Source: QHCA01 sp003244095 (lineage in GTDB: Bacteria; Actinomycetota; Actinomycetes; Mycobacteriales; QHCA01). Taken from it: DNA of 64,000 nt. The DNA lies in NCBI GenBank assembly GCA_038329965.1, contig JBBQNN010000008.1, positions 1-64,000 of the forward strand, written 5' to 3'. The notes under the pieces were generated by a model. The model saw only the letters and a program-made list of their open reading frames with translations, made no database searches and was not told where the DNA came from. The first letter of the stretch is position 1. Every line of letters starts with the position of its first letter. This document shows, piece by piece, positions 33,515-41,916 of the stretch. The translations under genes and the position numbers were made by a program.

Positions 33515-34849
33515 TCAGCGCGGAGGGGCGGCCGCGCCGGCGAGGATGCGGCGGTCGGCCGTGGGTATCGCGGGCCGGGGGGTGCTCCGCGCAGGGGGGC
33601 GGGGCCGGGACGCCGACTCGCTGCGTACCCGCGACAGGGCCAGCGCCATCGTCCAGTAGAGCAGGCCGAGCTGCGGCCAGAAGAAGAAATTGACCGTCAG
33701 CGAGGTCAGGGCGAATCCGGTCAGCGCGAGCCAGGCCGCCAGCACCTCCGGCGCGGCCGACCGCAGCCGCAGCGCCGCCGGCAGCCACCACAGTGAGGCG
33801 ACGATCGCGATGACCAGCAGCACCCCGGCAAGCAGGCCGAGGGTCGCCGCGGCCTCCAGGACGGAGTTGTGCGCGGTCGTACCCGCCACGCCGTAGGGGG
33901 TGTTGCGGTAGAGCGGAAGGGCATCCTCGTACTTGCTGGGCCCGACGCCGAACCACAGGTTGGCCCGGATCATCTTGATGGCTGCCGTCCACAGGGCCGC
34001 CCGGTCGTTGCCGTCCTTGAGGAAGCGGTCCCTGATAGGGGAGCCCAGGACCAGGACCAGCAACACGACACCTGCCGAAACGGCGACCCGCGGCTTCAAC
34101 CGCAGCCCCAACAGCACCACGACAAGACCGAAACCCAGCGCGGTGGACACCCGGTCGAACGTGAATAGCAGGGCCACGGCCAGCGTCACCGCCGCAAAAC
34201 TCCACCGGATCCGGGCCTGGCGGTCGGCACCCGCCCCGATCGCATAGGCGGCAGCGACCGGCAGCGCCAGCGCGAACAACGCCCCGGCCCCGCTCGCGGG
34301 CAGGCCCAGCGTGCCGTCGATGCGGCCGGGGAAGACGCCGAACAGGGAGTCGTACGCGCGGAACGGCTCGATGCCGATGTAGTGGGTGCCGACCGAGAAG
34401 CCGGTGACGAACGCGCCGATGCCGAACAACGCGTCGGCGGCGGCGATGATCGTGGCCCACCGCAACAACAACGTACGGAGCGTTCGGTCGGTGCCGAGGA
34501 CGAAGGCCAGGCCGATGATCAGCGTGGTCTCGAGCCAGCGCACCGGGCCGCCGAGGACGTCCTTGAGGTCCAGGCCGGCCGCGGCCGCGGAGGCACCTGC
34601 GAGCAGGGCGATCTCGACAGTGACCAAGGCAACAGCGGAGGTCCGCAACGGCAGGCCACGACGGTGCCTCGCCGCCACGGCGTACAGCCCGACGCCGACC
34701 GCCAGGATGGGCGGGAAGTCGTTGAGGGCCAGCCCGATGCTGGAGAACTGCAGGTAGGGGACCGCCGGCGTCAGGGCCAGGAGCAGGAAGAACGCCGCTC
34801 CGGCCCGCCAGCCGGGCGGCCGGCCCGTACCGGCTCGACTACGCACCAT
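33515..34849 (-). CDS. O-antigen ligase/polymerase-like membrane protein (Wzy/WaaL)
   Basis: The 444-residue protein has about 12 hydrophobic helices and the Wzy_C-type large external loop. Parts include AAFFLLLALTPAVPYLQFSS, GLALNDFPPILAVGVGLYAV, RWLETTLIIGLAFVLG, SFAAVTLAVALLFTFDRVSTALGFG, and the loop FGVGPSKYEDALPLYRN followed by AHNSVLEAAATLGLLAGV. The H-N-x-x-L-E segment is the hallmark of O-antigen polymerases and ligases. The start is ATG 34849 with GGGGAAGG upstream. It likely polymerises or transfers the repeat unit of this locus. It is divergent from the Gfo/Idh dehydrogenase. Confidence 0.88.
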   Translation of the reverse strand: MVRSRAGTGRPPGWRAGAAFFLLLALTPAVPYLQFSSIGLALNDFPPILAVGVGLYAVAARHRRGLPLRTSAVALVTVEIALLAGASAAAAGLDLKDVLGGPVRWLETTLIIGLAFVLGTDRTLRTLLLRWATIIAAADALFGIGAFVTGFSVGTHYIGIEPFRAYDSLFGVFPGRIDGTLGLPASGAGALFALALPVAAAYAIGAGADRQARIRWSFAAVTLAVALLFTFDRVSTALGFGLVVVLLGLRLKPRVAVSAGVVLLVLVLGSPIRDRFLKDGNDRAALWTAAIKMIRANLWFGVGPSKYEDALPLYRNTPYGVAGTTAHNSVLEAAATLGLLAGVLLVIAIVASLWWLPAALRLRSAAPEVLAAWLALTGFALTSLTVNFFFWPQLGLLYWTMALALSRVRSESASRPRPPARSTPRPAIPTADRRILAGAAAPPR

Positions 34850-35089
34850 TCGCCTTCCCCGACCCGTCCGTCCGCGTCCGTGGCAGCCTACCTCGGCCCC
34901 CGGACAGGCCCCGGAGACCGGCCATGGCGAGCGGGACGGTACGACCTCGGCTTGGATGCGATCGTGGGAGTGGTACACACTGGAGGACTGCGACCGAAGT
35001 GCACGCCGCCGATGGCGGTCGGTGTTCGTTCCCCGCCGCGGGGTACAGGGTGATGAACGCGCTGAAGGCTCCTGAAGGAAAGGTAGAGC

Positions 35090-36121
35090 GTGAGTTCTTC
35101 GACAACACCGCGGCTGCGCGCGGCGGTCATCGGATCAGGGGCGATGGGCCGCAATCATGTCCGCGTGCTGACCGAGCTGGGCGATGTCGACCTGGTGGGG
35201 GTCGCCGACTCCTCCGAGGCCAGTCTCGATAGCGCCCTGCGCGGACGCACCACGCCCCGATATACCGACCCGGTCGAGATGCTCGACAAGCAGCGGCCGG
35301 AGTTCGTCGTGGTCGCCACGCCCACGGTGCTGCACGCCGAGATGGCCGAGCTGGCACTGTCCCGCGGCATCCACGTACTGGTCGAGAAGCCGATCGCCGC
35401 CACCCGCGACGAGGCCGAGCGGATGTCCAAGCTGGCCGAGGCCAACGGCGTGCACCTCGGCATCGGCCACGTCGAGCGCTACAACCCGGCCATCCTCCAA
35501 CTCAGGGACCGGCTCACCCGCGGCGAGGGCGGCGAGGTCCACCTGCTCACCGCCAAGCGGACCGGCCCGTTCCCTGCCCGGGTACGCGACGTCGGCGTCA
35601 TCACCGATCTGGCCACCCACGACGTCGACATCATGATGATGCTGACCCTGTCGTCGGTCGAGCGGGTATACGCCGAGACGGCCAAGCGGATCCACCGCAC
35701 GCACGAGGACCTGTTCTGCGGCACGCTGCGCTTCGAGGACGGCCAGATCGGCATGCTCGACATCAACTGGCTGACGCCGTTCAAGACCCGCGAGCTGTCG
35801 GTGGTGTGCGAGCGCGGCACGTTCGTCGCCAACTACCTGACCCAGGAGCTCACCTTCTACGAGAACTCCGAAGCCGCCGGTGGGTGGGACTCCCTGGCCC
35901 AGCTCACCGGCGTCGCCGAAGGCAACATGACCCGCTACCAGGTCGCCCGCGTCGAGCCGCTGAGAGCCGAGATCCAGGCGTTCACCGAGGCGATCCGCGG
36001 CGAGGGCTACCGTTACGTCACCGCCGAGAACGGCATGGCCACCCTCGACGTCACCACGGCACTGCTGCTGGCGGCCGAGACCAAGCAGACCATCGAGCTC
36101 GCCGTCACCGGCGCGGCCTGA
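35090..36121 (+). CDS. Gfo/Idh/MocA oxidoreductase, UDP-sugar 3-dehydrogenase-like (WbpB/WlbA)
   Basis: The 343-residue protein binds NAD with VIGSGAMGRNHVRVLTELG (about 11-29). It has VEKPIAATRDEAERMSKLAE, with the family's E-K-P, and GHVERYNPAILQLRDRL. The H-x-E-R-x-N/F-P-A motif and TDLATHDVDIMMML match WlbA/WbpB enzymes that oxidise C3 of UDP-GlcNAc(A). GTG 35090 follows AGGAAAGG. It heads a tight run with DUF354, wecB and wecC. The 240-bp divergent region upstream, shared with the ligase gene, contains a weak TTGGAT-16-TACACA promoter-like match near 34953-34980. Confidence 0.88.
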   Translation: MSSSTTPRLRAAVIGSGAMGRNHVRVLTELGDVDLVGVADSSEASLDSALRGRTTPRYTDPVEMLDKQRPEFVVVATPTVLHAEMAELALSRGIHVLVEKPIAATRDEAERMSKLAEANGVHLGIGHVERYNPAILQLRDRLTRGEGGEVHLLTAKRTGPFPARVRDVGVITDLATHDVDIMMMLTLSSVERVYAETAKRIHRTHEDLFCGTLRFEDGQIGMLDINWLTPFKTRELSVVCERGTFVANYLTQELTFYENSEAAGGWDSLAQLTGVAEGNMTRYQVARVEPLRAEIQAFTEAIRGEGYRYVTAENGMATLDVTTALLLAAETKQTIELAVTGAA

Positions 36122-36138
36122 GCGGATCGGCCGCCAAC

Positions 36139-37179
36139 TTGCGCGTCTGGGTCGATCTCACCAACTCTCCGCACGCCATGCTGTTCGCGCCTATCGTGCG
36201 CGCGCTCGAGAAGCGGGGCGACGAGGTGCTCGTCACCGCCCGCCGCTTCGCCCACACCGTCGAGCTCGCCGAGCAGCGCTTCGACGACGTCCGGGTCGTC
36301 GGACGCGGCGCGGCCACCTCGATTCCCGACAAGATCGTGTCCCTGCAGGACCGGATCCGGGCACTGCGCACTGTCGCCAAGGGCTTCCGGCCCGACGTCG
36401 CGGTCAGCCACGGGTCCTACGACCAGGTCGTCGCCGCCAAGACCCTGCGGGTGCCGTCACTGGTCAGCGTCGACTACGAGTACCAGCCGGCCAACCACCT
36501 CTCCTTCCGGCTGGCCACCCGGCTCCTGCTTCCGGCCGCGTTCGAGGCGGCCGACGTCGACAAGCGTGGCGGCAAGGGCAAGACCTGGCGATACGACGGC
36601 CTGAAAGAAGAGGTCTACCTCTCCGACTTCGTGCCCTCACCGGCCGCCCGCGACACCCTGGGCATCGCCGGCCACGAAGGCCCGGTCGTCACCCTGCGGC
36701 CGCCCCCGGAGGGGGCGCTGTACCACCGTGGGGAGAACCCGTTGTACGACAAGCTCGTCGACGCGCTGCGGGCCCGCGAAGACGTTGCGACCCTCGTACT
36801 TCCCCGGCATCCCTCCCAGGTCGAGGCCCTGACCAAGGCGATCGGCGGTGGCGGCATCCGGGTGCTCGCCGAGGTCGTCGACGGGCCGAATCTGATCTGG
36901 TGGTCCGACGCCATGGTGTCCGGCGGCGGCACCATGAACCGTGAGGCGGTCGCCCTCGGCACGCCGGTCTGGACGCTGTTCGCCGGCACCATCGGCGGGG
37001 TCGACCGCGCGCTCATCGCCGACGGCCTCCTGCACCGGCTCGCCACCGACGACGACCTGGCCGGGTTCGACCCGGTGGTCCGGGAGCGCGGCGAGCGGCC
37101 GGAGCTCACGCACGACGTGCTCGGGCAGTTCGTGACGGCGATCGACCGTACGGCGGCCCGCGCAGACGGCGTGGCCTGA
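36139..37179 (+). CDS. DUF354 family GT-B-like protein
   Basis: This 346-residue protein belongs to DUF354, whose members resemble the UDP-GlcNAc 2-epimerase/GT-B fold and often sit in polysaccharide loci. The start VWVDLTNSPHAMLFAPIVRALEKRG is the family signature. SHGSYDQVVAAKTLRVPSLV, WRYDGLKEEVYLSDF, VTLRPPPEGALYH and DAMVSGGGTMNREAVALGTPV follow. Its reaction is not established; it could be a glycosyltransferase or an epimerase-like enzyme. No ATG or GTG fits before the first strand, so TTG 36139 is chosen, 17 nt after the dehydrogenase stop. It is followed by wecB after 3 nt. Confidence 0.85.
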   Translation: MRVWVDLTNSPHAMLFAPIVRALEKRGDEVLVTARRFAHTVELAEQRFDDVRVVGRGAATSIPDKIVSLQDRIRALRTVAKGFRPDVAVSHGSYDQVVAAKTLRVPSLVSVDYEYQPANHLSFRLATRLLLPAAFEAADVDKRGGKGKTWRYDGLKEEVYLSDFVPSPAARDTLGIAGHEGPVVTLRPPPEGALYHRGENPLYDKLVDALRAREDVATLVLPRHPSQVEALTKAIGGGGIRVLAEVVDGPNLIWWSDAMVSGGGTMNREAVALGTPVWTLFAGTIGGVDRALIADGLLHRLATDDDLAGFDPVVRERGERPELTHDVLGQFVTAIDRTAARADGVA

Positions 37180-37182
37180 GCG

Positions 37183-38271
37183 GTGCGGGTCCTCTCCGTC
37201 GTCGGTGCGCGCCCACAATTCGTGAAGTCGGCGGTGGTCGAGCGAGCCCTGGCCGCCTGCGGCGTCGAGGTGCTCGGGGTGCACACCGGGCAGCACTACG
37301 ACGAGAAGATGAGCGAGCTGTTCTTCCACCAGCTGGACATCGCCGAGCCGTACGTCAACCTGGGCATCGGGTCGGCCAGCCACGGCGTGCAGACCGGCCG
37401 GATGCTGGTCGCGATCGAGGCGGTCATCGTCGAGACCGCGCCGGACGCGGTCGTCGTCTACGGCGACACCAACTCGACCCTGGCCGCCGCGCTGGCCGCC
37501 AGCAAGATGCAGGTGCCGGTCGCCCATGTCGAGGCGGGCCTGCGGTCGTTCAACCGGGCCATGCCCGAAGAGCAGAACCGCGTCGTCACCGACCATCTGT
37601 GCACCGTCGCCCTCGCACCGAGCCCGGCCGCGATGGACAACCTCGGGCGCGAGGGGCTGGGTGCCCGCGCGGTGCTGGTCGGCGACGTCATGCGCGACGC
37701 GCAGGCGCTGATCGCGTCGGCGGTCGACCCGGCCGCGGTGTGCGCGGCCTATGGCGTCGAGCCCGGCGGCTTCGTCCTGTCCACTGTGCACCGGGCGGAG
37801 AACACCGACGACCCGGTGCGGCTGAGCGGCATCCTGCGCGGGCTCGGATCCTCGGCGCTGCCGGTGCTGCTGCCGCTGCATCCCCGTACCCGATCGCGGT
37901 TGCCCGACGGCGACGTACCCCCAGCGGTCCACGTCGCCGAGCCGGTCGGCTACATCGAGATGATCGCGCTCGAGACCGCGTGCGAGCGGATCGCGACCGA
38001 CTCCGGCGGCGTACAGAAGGAGGCGCTGTGGGCCGGCGTCCCGTGCGTCACGCTGCGCGAGGAAACCGAGTGGGTGGAGACCGTCGAGGTGGGCTGGAAC
38101 ACTCTGGTGGGGGCCGACGCGGCACTGATCGAAGTGGCACTGAAGGCCCCGCCGCCCGCCGGGGTGCCCCCGCAGCTCTACGGTGACGGTACGGCGGGCG
38201 TACAGATCGCGGACATCATCGCGGACATGGTCGCCGGCATGAGTCACGGATTCGAAAAGGGGACGTTGTGA
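37183..38271 (+). CDS. wecB: UDP-N-acetylglucosamine 2-epimerase (non-hydrolysing)
   Basis: The 362-residue enzyme interconverts UDP-GlcNAc and UDP-ManNAc, or the 3-acetamido-uronic analogue as WbpI does. Blocks seen: SVVGARPQFVKSAVVERAL, VHTGQHYDEKMSELFF, VYGDTNSTLAAALAA, VAHVEAGLRSFNRAMPEEQNR, LSTVHRAENTD, and TDSGGVQKEALWAGVPCVTL then REETEWVETV. All expected active-site Asp, Glu and His residues are present. GTG 37183 follows the DUF354 stop by 3 nt. The 3' end overlaps wecC by four bases. I cannot decide between WecB and WbpI specificity from sequence alone. Confidence 0.94.
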   Translation: MRVLSVVGARPQFVKSAVVERALAACGVEVLGVHTGQHYDEKMSELFFHQLDIAEPYVNLGIGSASHGVQTGRMLVAIEAVIVETAPDAVVVYGDTNSTLAAALAASKMQVPVAHVEAGLRSFNRAMPEEQNRVVTDHLCTVALAPSPAAMDNLGREGLGARAVLVGDVMRDAQALIASAVDPAAVCAAYGVEPGGFVLSTVHRAENTDDPVRLSGILRGLGSSALPVLLPLHPRTRSRLPDGDVPPAVHVAEPVGYIEMIALETACERIATDSGGVQKEALWAGVPCVTLREETEWVETVEVGWNTLVGADAALIEVALKAPPPAGVPPQLYGDGTAGVQIADIIADMVAGMSHGFEKGTL

Positions 38272-39527
38272 AGGTTGCGGTAGTCGGGCTGGGCAAGTTG
38301 GGGTTGCCGTTGGCCTGCCAGTACGCCTCCCACGGGCACGACGTCACCGGCTGCGACCTGCTGCAGGAGCAGGTCGACGCGGTCAACCGCGGCGAGTGCC
38401 CGGTAGGCGGCGAGGAGGGCTTGGCCAACTTGACGGCCGCGCTGGTGGCCGACGGCAAGCTGCGGGCGACGACCGATACGACGTCCGCGTCGGCCGAGGC
38501 GGACGTGATCGTGATGATCCCGCCGGTCAAGCTGCACACCGACGGGTCGGCCGACTACGGGATGATGGACCGGGCGACGGCGTCGGTCGGCGCGGGGCTG
38601 AGGCGCGGGGCCCTGGTCGTCTACGAGACGACGCTGCCGGTCGGCGACACCCGGCAGCGCTTCGCCCCGATGCTCGCGTCGGCGTCGGGTCTGACGGCGG
38701 GAACGGACTTCTCCGTCGCCTTCTCCCCCGAGCGGGTGTTCATGGGCCGGATCTTCGCCGACCTGAAGAGCTATCCCAAGATCGTCGGCGGCATCAACCC
38801 GGCGTCGACATCCGCGGCGGTGGCCTTCTACCGCTCGGTACTGTCCGCTGAGGTAATCGGGGTGGCCAACAGCGAGACGGCGGAGTTCGTCAAGCTGGCC
38901 GAGACGACCTATCGCGACGTCAACATCGCGCTGGCCAACGAGATGGCGCGGGCCGGCGAGCGGCTCGGTGTCGATGCCATCGAGGCCTTCGAGCTGGCCA
39001 ACTCCCAGCCGTTCTCCCACATCCACTCCCCTGGCGCCGGGGTGGGCGGGCACTGCATCCCGGTCTACCCGAAGCTCCTGATGAGCCGCGCGCCCGAGCT
39101 GCGCATCCCGGCCCTGTCCCGGCTGATCAACGACGAGATGCCGCAGGTGATCGTCGACGCGCTGGCCGCCGAGTTGGGTGGGCTGGACGGCAGGACGATT
39201 GCGGTGCTCGGGCTGTCGTTCCGCAACGACGTCAAGGAGGCGACGCTCTCGCCGACCTGGCCGGTGCTCGCGCAGTTGGCGTCGGCCGGGGCACGCGCGG
39301 TCCTGCACGACCCGTGGTTCACCGCCGAGGAGATCACCGCCACCGGCGCCGAGGTCGGCGAAGGCGATCCGGTGGCCGACGGCACGCTGCTGATGGCCAA
39401 GCACGCACCGTTCCGCGACCTGGACTTCGCCCGCGGCGGCCCGGTCGTCGACGGCCGCCCCGGCGGCTGGGCACCCCGTACCGCCGAGGGCCAGCGCGTC
39501 TACGTCGTCGGCCAGGGCTGGCGCTAG
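38268..39527 (+). CDS. wecC: UDP-sugar 6-dehydrogenase (WecC/WbpA type)
   Basis: This is a 419-residue NAD-dependent four-electron dehydrogenase that makes a uronic acid from a UDP-HexNAc. Rossmann motif: VAVVGLGKLGLPLACQYASHG (2-22). Central: SVAFSPERVFMGR and ETAEFVKLAETTYRDVNIALANE. Catalytic Cys: HSPGAGVGGHCIPVYPK (about 255-272). C-terminal UDP domain: VLGLSFRNDVKEATLSPTWP. GTG 38268 overlaps wecB (GTGA). Given the WbpB- and WbpD-like partners it could act as WbpA on UDP-GlcNAc; next to wecB it could equally act on UDP-ManNAc. The gene is followed by a long nested hairpin. Confidence 0.9.
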   Translation: MKVAVVGLGKLGLPLACQYASHGHDVTGCDLLQEQVDAVNRGECPVGGEEGLANLTAALVADGKLRATTDTTSASAEADVIVMIPPVKLHTDGSADYGMMDRATASVGAGLRRGALVVYETTLPVGDTRQRFAPMLASASGLTAGTDFSVAFSPERVFMGRIFADLKSYPKIVGGINPASTSAAVAFYRSVLSAEVIGVANSETAEFVKLAETTYRDVNIALANEMARAGERLGVDAIEAFELANSQPFSHIHSPGAGVGGHCIPVYPKLLMSRAPELRIPALSRLINDEMPQVIVDALAAELGGLDGRTIAVLGLSFRNDVKEATLSPTWPVLAQLASAGARAVLHDPWFTAEEITATGAEVGEGDPVADGTLLMAKHAPFRDLDFARGGPVVDGRPGGWAPRTAEGQRVYVVGQGWR

Positions 39528-39536
39528 CGCCCGCTC

Positions 39537-39615
39537 AATCCCATCGAGCGTCTTCCCGGAAGTTGCTGCTTTGAGCTGCCCGAAAGCAGCGCTTTCCGGG
39601 AAGACGCTGGATTGG
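39537..39615. terminator. Long nested hairpin between convergent wecC and LCP genes
   Basis: AGCGTCTTCCCGGAA (39547-39561) pairs perfectly with TTCCGGGAAGACGCT (39594-39608). Outside it CCCA pairs with TGGG; inside it GCTGCTTT pairs with AAAGCAGC over a 10-nt loop. The nearly 80-nt stem-loop is the main feature of the 108-bp gap and can act on both strands. No U-tract. Confidence 0.75.
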
Positions 39616-39635
39616 GCGGCGGTGCTGCGCGCCTC

Positions 39636-40694
39636 TCAGGCGCCTGACGTCACGACGTTGCCGGGGTTGGACTTGAGCCACTGGTCGATGCTGTCAGAGT
39701 TCATCGCGTCGAACAGCGCCTGGGCCTTGACCTTGTCGATGAGCACCACGCTGGCCCCGTCGACCCGGCTGGCGCCCCGGTTGGGCGTGGTGATGAACGA
39801 CATGTCGCTCGCCCTCAGGCCGCGGAACGCCACGGCGGTCTTGCCCATCGACAGGTCCTTGTCGACCACGATCGCGTCGGCGGTGGCGTCGAGCAGGGCA
39901 CTGAGCTTGTTGGGGTTGGCCAGCGTGCCCTTGGCGGTCGCGGTCGTGAGCAGCGCCCGCATGAACTGCTGCTGCCGCTTCACCCGGTCGAAATCACCGC
40001 CGGGCAGGCCGTGCCGCTGGCGGACGTAGAGCAAGGCCTGGTCGCCGTTGAGGTGGTTGACGCCCTTCTTGAAGTGCGCGTGCGTCTCGGGGTCGGTGAC
40101 GGCCTGGTTGACGACCACGTCGACGCCGCCGACCGCGTCTGTCATCTTCTTGAAGCCGGCGAAGTTGATCATCACGACATGGTCGATCTTGACACCGGTG
40201 AAGCCCTCGACGGTTTGCACCACGAGACGCGGGCCACCGTAGGAGAACGCCGCGTTGATCTTGGTACGGCCGCCCTGCCACGGCCCACCCGGGGGCACGT
40301 AGACGTAGGAGTCGCGAGGGATCGAGACCATGTAGGCCTTGTCGTGGTTGGCGTTGACGTGGAACAGGATCAGCGAGTCCGACCGCTGGCCGCCGCTGTT
40401 GGTGGCCTGGGCCGGCAGCCGGCTGTCGCGGGAGTCCGAGCCGATGAGCAGGAAGTTCTGCGCGCCGGGCACCCCACCCCCAGGCCGGTTGCTCAGACCG
40501 GCGAAGGGGTCGTTGCGCGCCACCTTGGCGTTGAACGACGTGATCGAGTTCACGTACCGGTATGCGATACCGCCGGCCGCCGCGAGGATCAGGACCAGGA
40601 TGACCAGGATGACCTTGACGACACGACCGCGGCGGCGCGGGGCCTGCCCCACGCTGTAGGAACCCTGCTGGGTGGTCGGTGTTCTGCTGGTCAC
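39636..40694 (-). CDS. LytR-CpsA-Psr (LCP) family glycopolymer ligase, second copy
   Basis: The 352-residue paralogue of the LCP protein at 24433 has one membrane anchor (VVKVILVILVLILAAAGGIAY, about 25-45). The LCP motifs are FLLIGSDSRDSRL, RSDSLILFHV, YMVSIPRDSYVYVPPGG, KINAAFSYGGPRLV, and LLYVRQRHGLPGGDFDRVKRQQQF. The two proteins share the same order and spacing of motifs. The start is GTG 40694. It lies at the right end of the polysaccharide locus on the minus strand, downstream of rmlB in the same direction (89-bp gap). Which glycopolymer each paralogue attaches cannot be told. Confidence 0.92.
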   Translation of the reverse strand: MTSRTPTTQQGSYSVGQAPRRRGRVVKVILVILVLILAAAGGIAYRYVNSITSFNAKVARNDPFAGLSNRPGGGVPGAQNFLLIGSDSRDSRLPAQATNSGGQRSDSLILFHVNANHDKAYMVSIPRDSYVYVPPGGPWQGGRTKINAAFSYGGPRLVVQTVEGFTGVKIDHVVMINFAGFKKMTDAVGGVDVVVNQAVTDPETHAHFKKGVNHLNGDQALLYVRQRHGLPGGDFDRVKRQQQFMRALLTTATAKGTLANPNKLSALLDATADAIVVDKDLSMGKTAVAFRGLRASDMSFITTPNRGASRVDGASVVLIDKVKAQALFDAMNSDSIDQWLKSNPGNVVTSGA

Positions 40695-40783
40695 GCCGGC
40701 TCCAGATCAGGGGCGGTTGCGGATTGCCCAGGATATCGAATCCGACGTGAGGAACCCGTTAAGCCAGGTGCACAGCCAGCGGG

Positions 40784-41773
40784 TCATGAAGCCAACGCGG
40801 AGAAACCCTTGAGCGGCTCCCACCACTGCCGGTTCTCCCGGTACCAGGCGACAGTGGCCGCGAGGCCCTGGGCAAAACCGATCTCCGGCCGGAAGCCCAG
40901 CTCGTCGGTGATCTTGGTGGAGTCGACCGCGTACCGGCGGTCGTGCCCGGGGCGATCGACGACGTACTCCACGCGGTCCCAGCCGGCGTCGCAGGCGGTC
41001 AGCAGCAGGGCGGTCAGCTCGGAGTTGGTCAGCTCGTTGCCACCGCCGATGTTGTAGATCTCCCCGGCCCGGCCACCGTCGAGGACGAGCGCGAGCGCGG
41101 CAGAGTGGTCGTCGACGTGCAGCCAGTCGCGCACGTTGCCTCCGTCGCCGTACAGGGGAACCCGGCGACGGTCCAGCAGGTTGGTCACGAACAGCGGGAG
41201 GAGCTTCTCGGGGTATTCGTAGGGCCCGTAGTTCTTCGAGCTGCGGGTGATGACGACGTCGAGGCCGTGGGTCTGCGCGTAGGAACGCGCGATGAGGTCA
41301 CTGGCCGCCTTCGACGCCGAGTACGGCGAGTTGGGCTCCAGCAGGCTGTCCTCGGTCCACGCGCCGTGCTCGATCGAGCCGTACACCTCGTCCGTCGAGA
41401 CATGTAGGACCCGGCCCACGCTGTGGCGCAGGGCCGCGTCGAGGACGGCCTGCGTACCCAGCACGTTGGTCCGGACCAGGGCCGCGGCACCGAAGATCGA
41501 ACGGTCCACATGCGACTCGGCCGCGAAGTGCACGATCGCGTCGTGACCGGGGACGACGGCGTCGAGGAGTCTCGTGTCACAGATGTCGCCGTGTACGAAG
41601 TCCAGCCGCGGCGAGCGGGCGACCGGGTGCAGATTGGCCCGGTTGCCGGAGTAGGTGAGCTTGTCGAGCACCGTGACGCTCGCGCCGGCCGTCGCCGGAT
41701 GGCGCCCGGCCAGGACGGTCCGCACGAAGTTCGATCCGGTGAACCCGGCACCGCCGGTTACGAGAAGTTTCAT
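40784..41773 (-). CDS. rmlB: dTDP-glucose 4,6-dehydratase
   Basis: The 329-residue extended SDR makes dTDP-4-keto-6-deoxyglucose, the entry to rhamnose and other deoxysugars. Features: KLLVTGGAGFTGSNFVRTVL (NAD motif; the usual GFIGSNF has Thr here), HFAAESHVDRSI, HVSTDEVYGSIEHGAWTE with catalytic Thr-Asp-Glu, YSASKAASD, RSSKNYGPYEYPEKLLPLF, and GDGGNVRDWLHVDDH. ATG 41773 (MKLLVTGG) is the family start. No ribosome binding site is seen and the upstream region is unusually AT-rich, so a leaderless mRNA is possible. rmlA, rmlC and rmlD are not in the window. The product could feed the TylF methyltransferase pathway. Confidence 0.93.
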   Translation of the reverse strand: MKLLVTGGAGFTGSNFVRTVLAGRHPATAGASVTVLDKLTYSGNRANLHPVARSPRLDFVHGDICDTRLLDAVVPGHDAIVHFAAESHVDRSIFGAAALVRTNVLGTQAVLDAALRHSVGRVLHVSTDEVYGSIEHGAWTEDSLLEPNSPYSASKAASDLIARSYAQTHGLDVVITRSSKNYGPYEYPEKLLPLFVTNLLDRRRVPLYGDGGNVRDWLHVDDHSAALALVLDGGRAGEIYNIGGGNELTNSELTALLLTACDAGWDRVEYVVDRPGHDRRYAVDSTKITDELGFRPEIGFAQGLAATVAWYRENRQWWEPLKGFSALAS

Positions 41774-41848
41774 TATCACAAACTGTAACAGCATAATCAC
41801 GTTAGGTGCTCGCCTGAGCTAAAGTCCATGCCCAGGTTCACCGGCGGG

Positions 41849-41866
41849 GGACTTCAGTCGAAGTCC
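41849..41866. promoter_or_regulatory. Palindrome upstream of rmlB and the small membrane gene
   Basis: GGACTTC-AGTC-GAAGTCC is a perfect 7-bp inverted repeat in the 143-bp divergent region. The AAGTCC half also occurs at 41822-41827. It may be an operator or the stem of a leader; no regulator is adjacent. Confidence 0.4.
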
Positions 41867-41916
41867 ACGGCAGTCGATGCCGTTAGTACCGCCTCGGGCC
41901 GCAAATCGGAGTTCTG

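Noticed and set aside
33402..33659. Open frames starting MIMHGC from 57-bp elements
   Set aside because: They arise because TGATCATGC encodes Met-containing codons in open high-GC frames; they have no ribosome binding site or homology.
38268..39527. Calling the dehydrogenase UDP-glucose 6-dehydrogenase
   Set aside because: The GVGGHCIP catalytic segment and the neighbouring epimerase fit a UDP-HexNAc dehydrogenase (WecC/WbpA) better.
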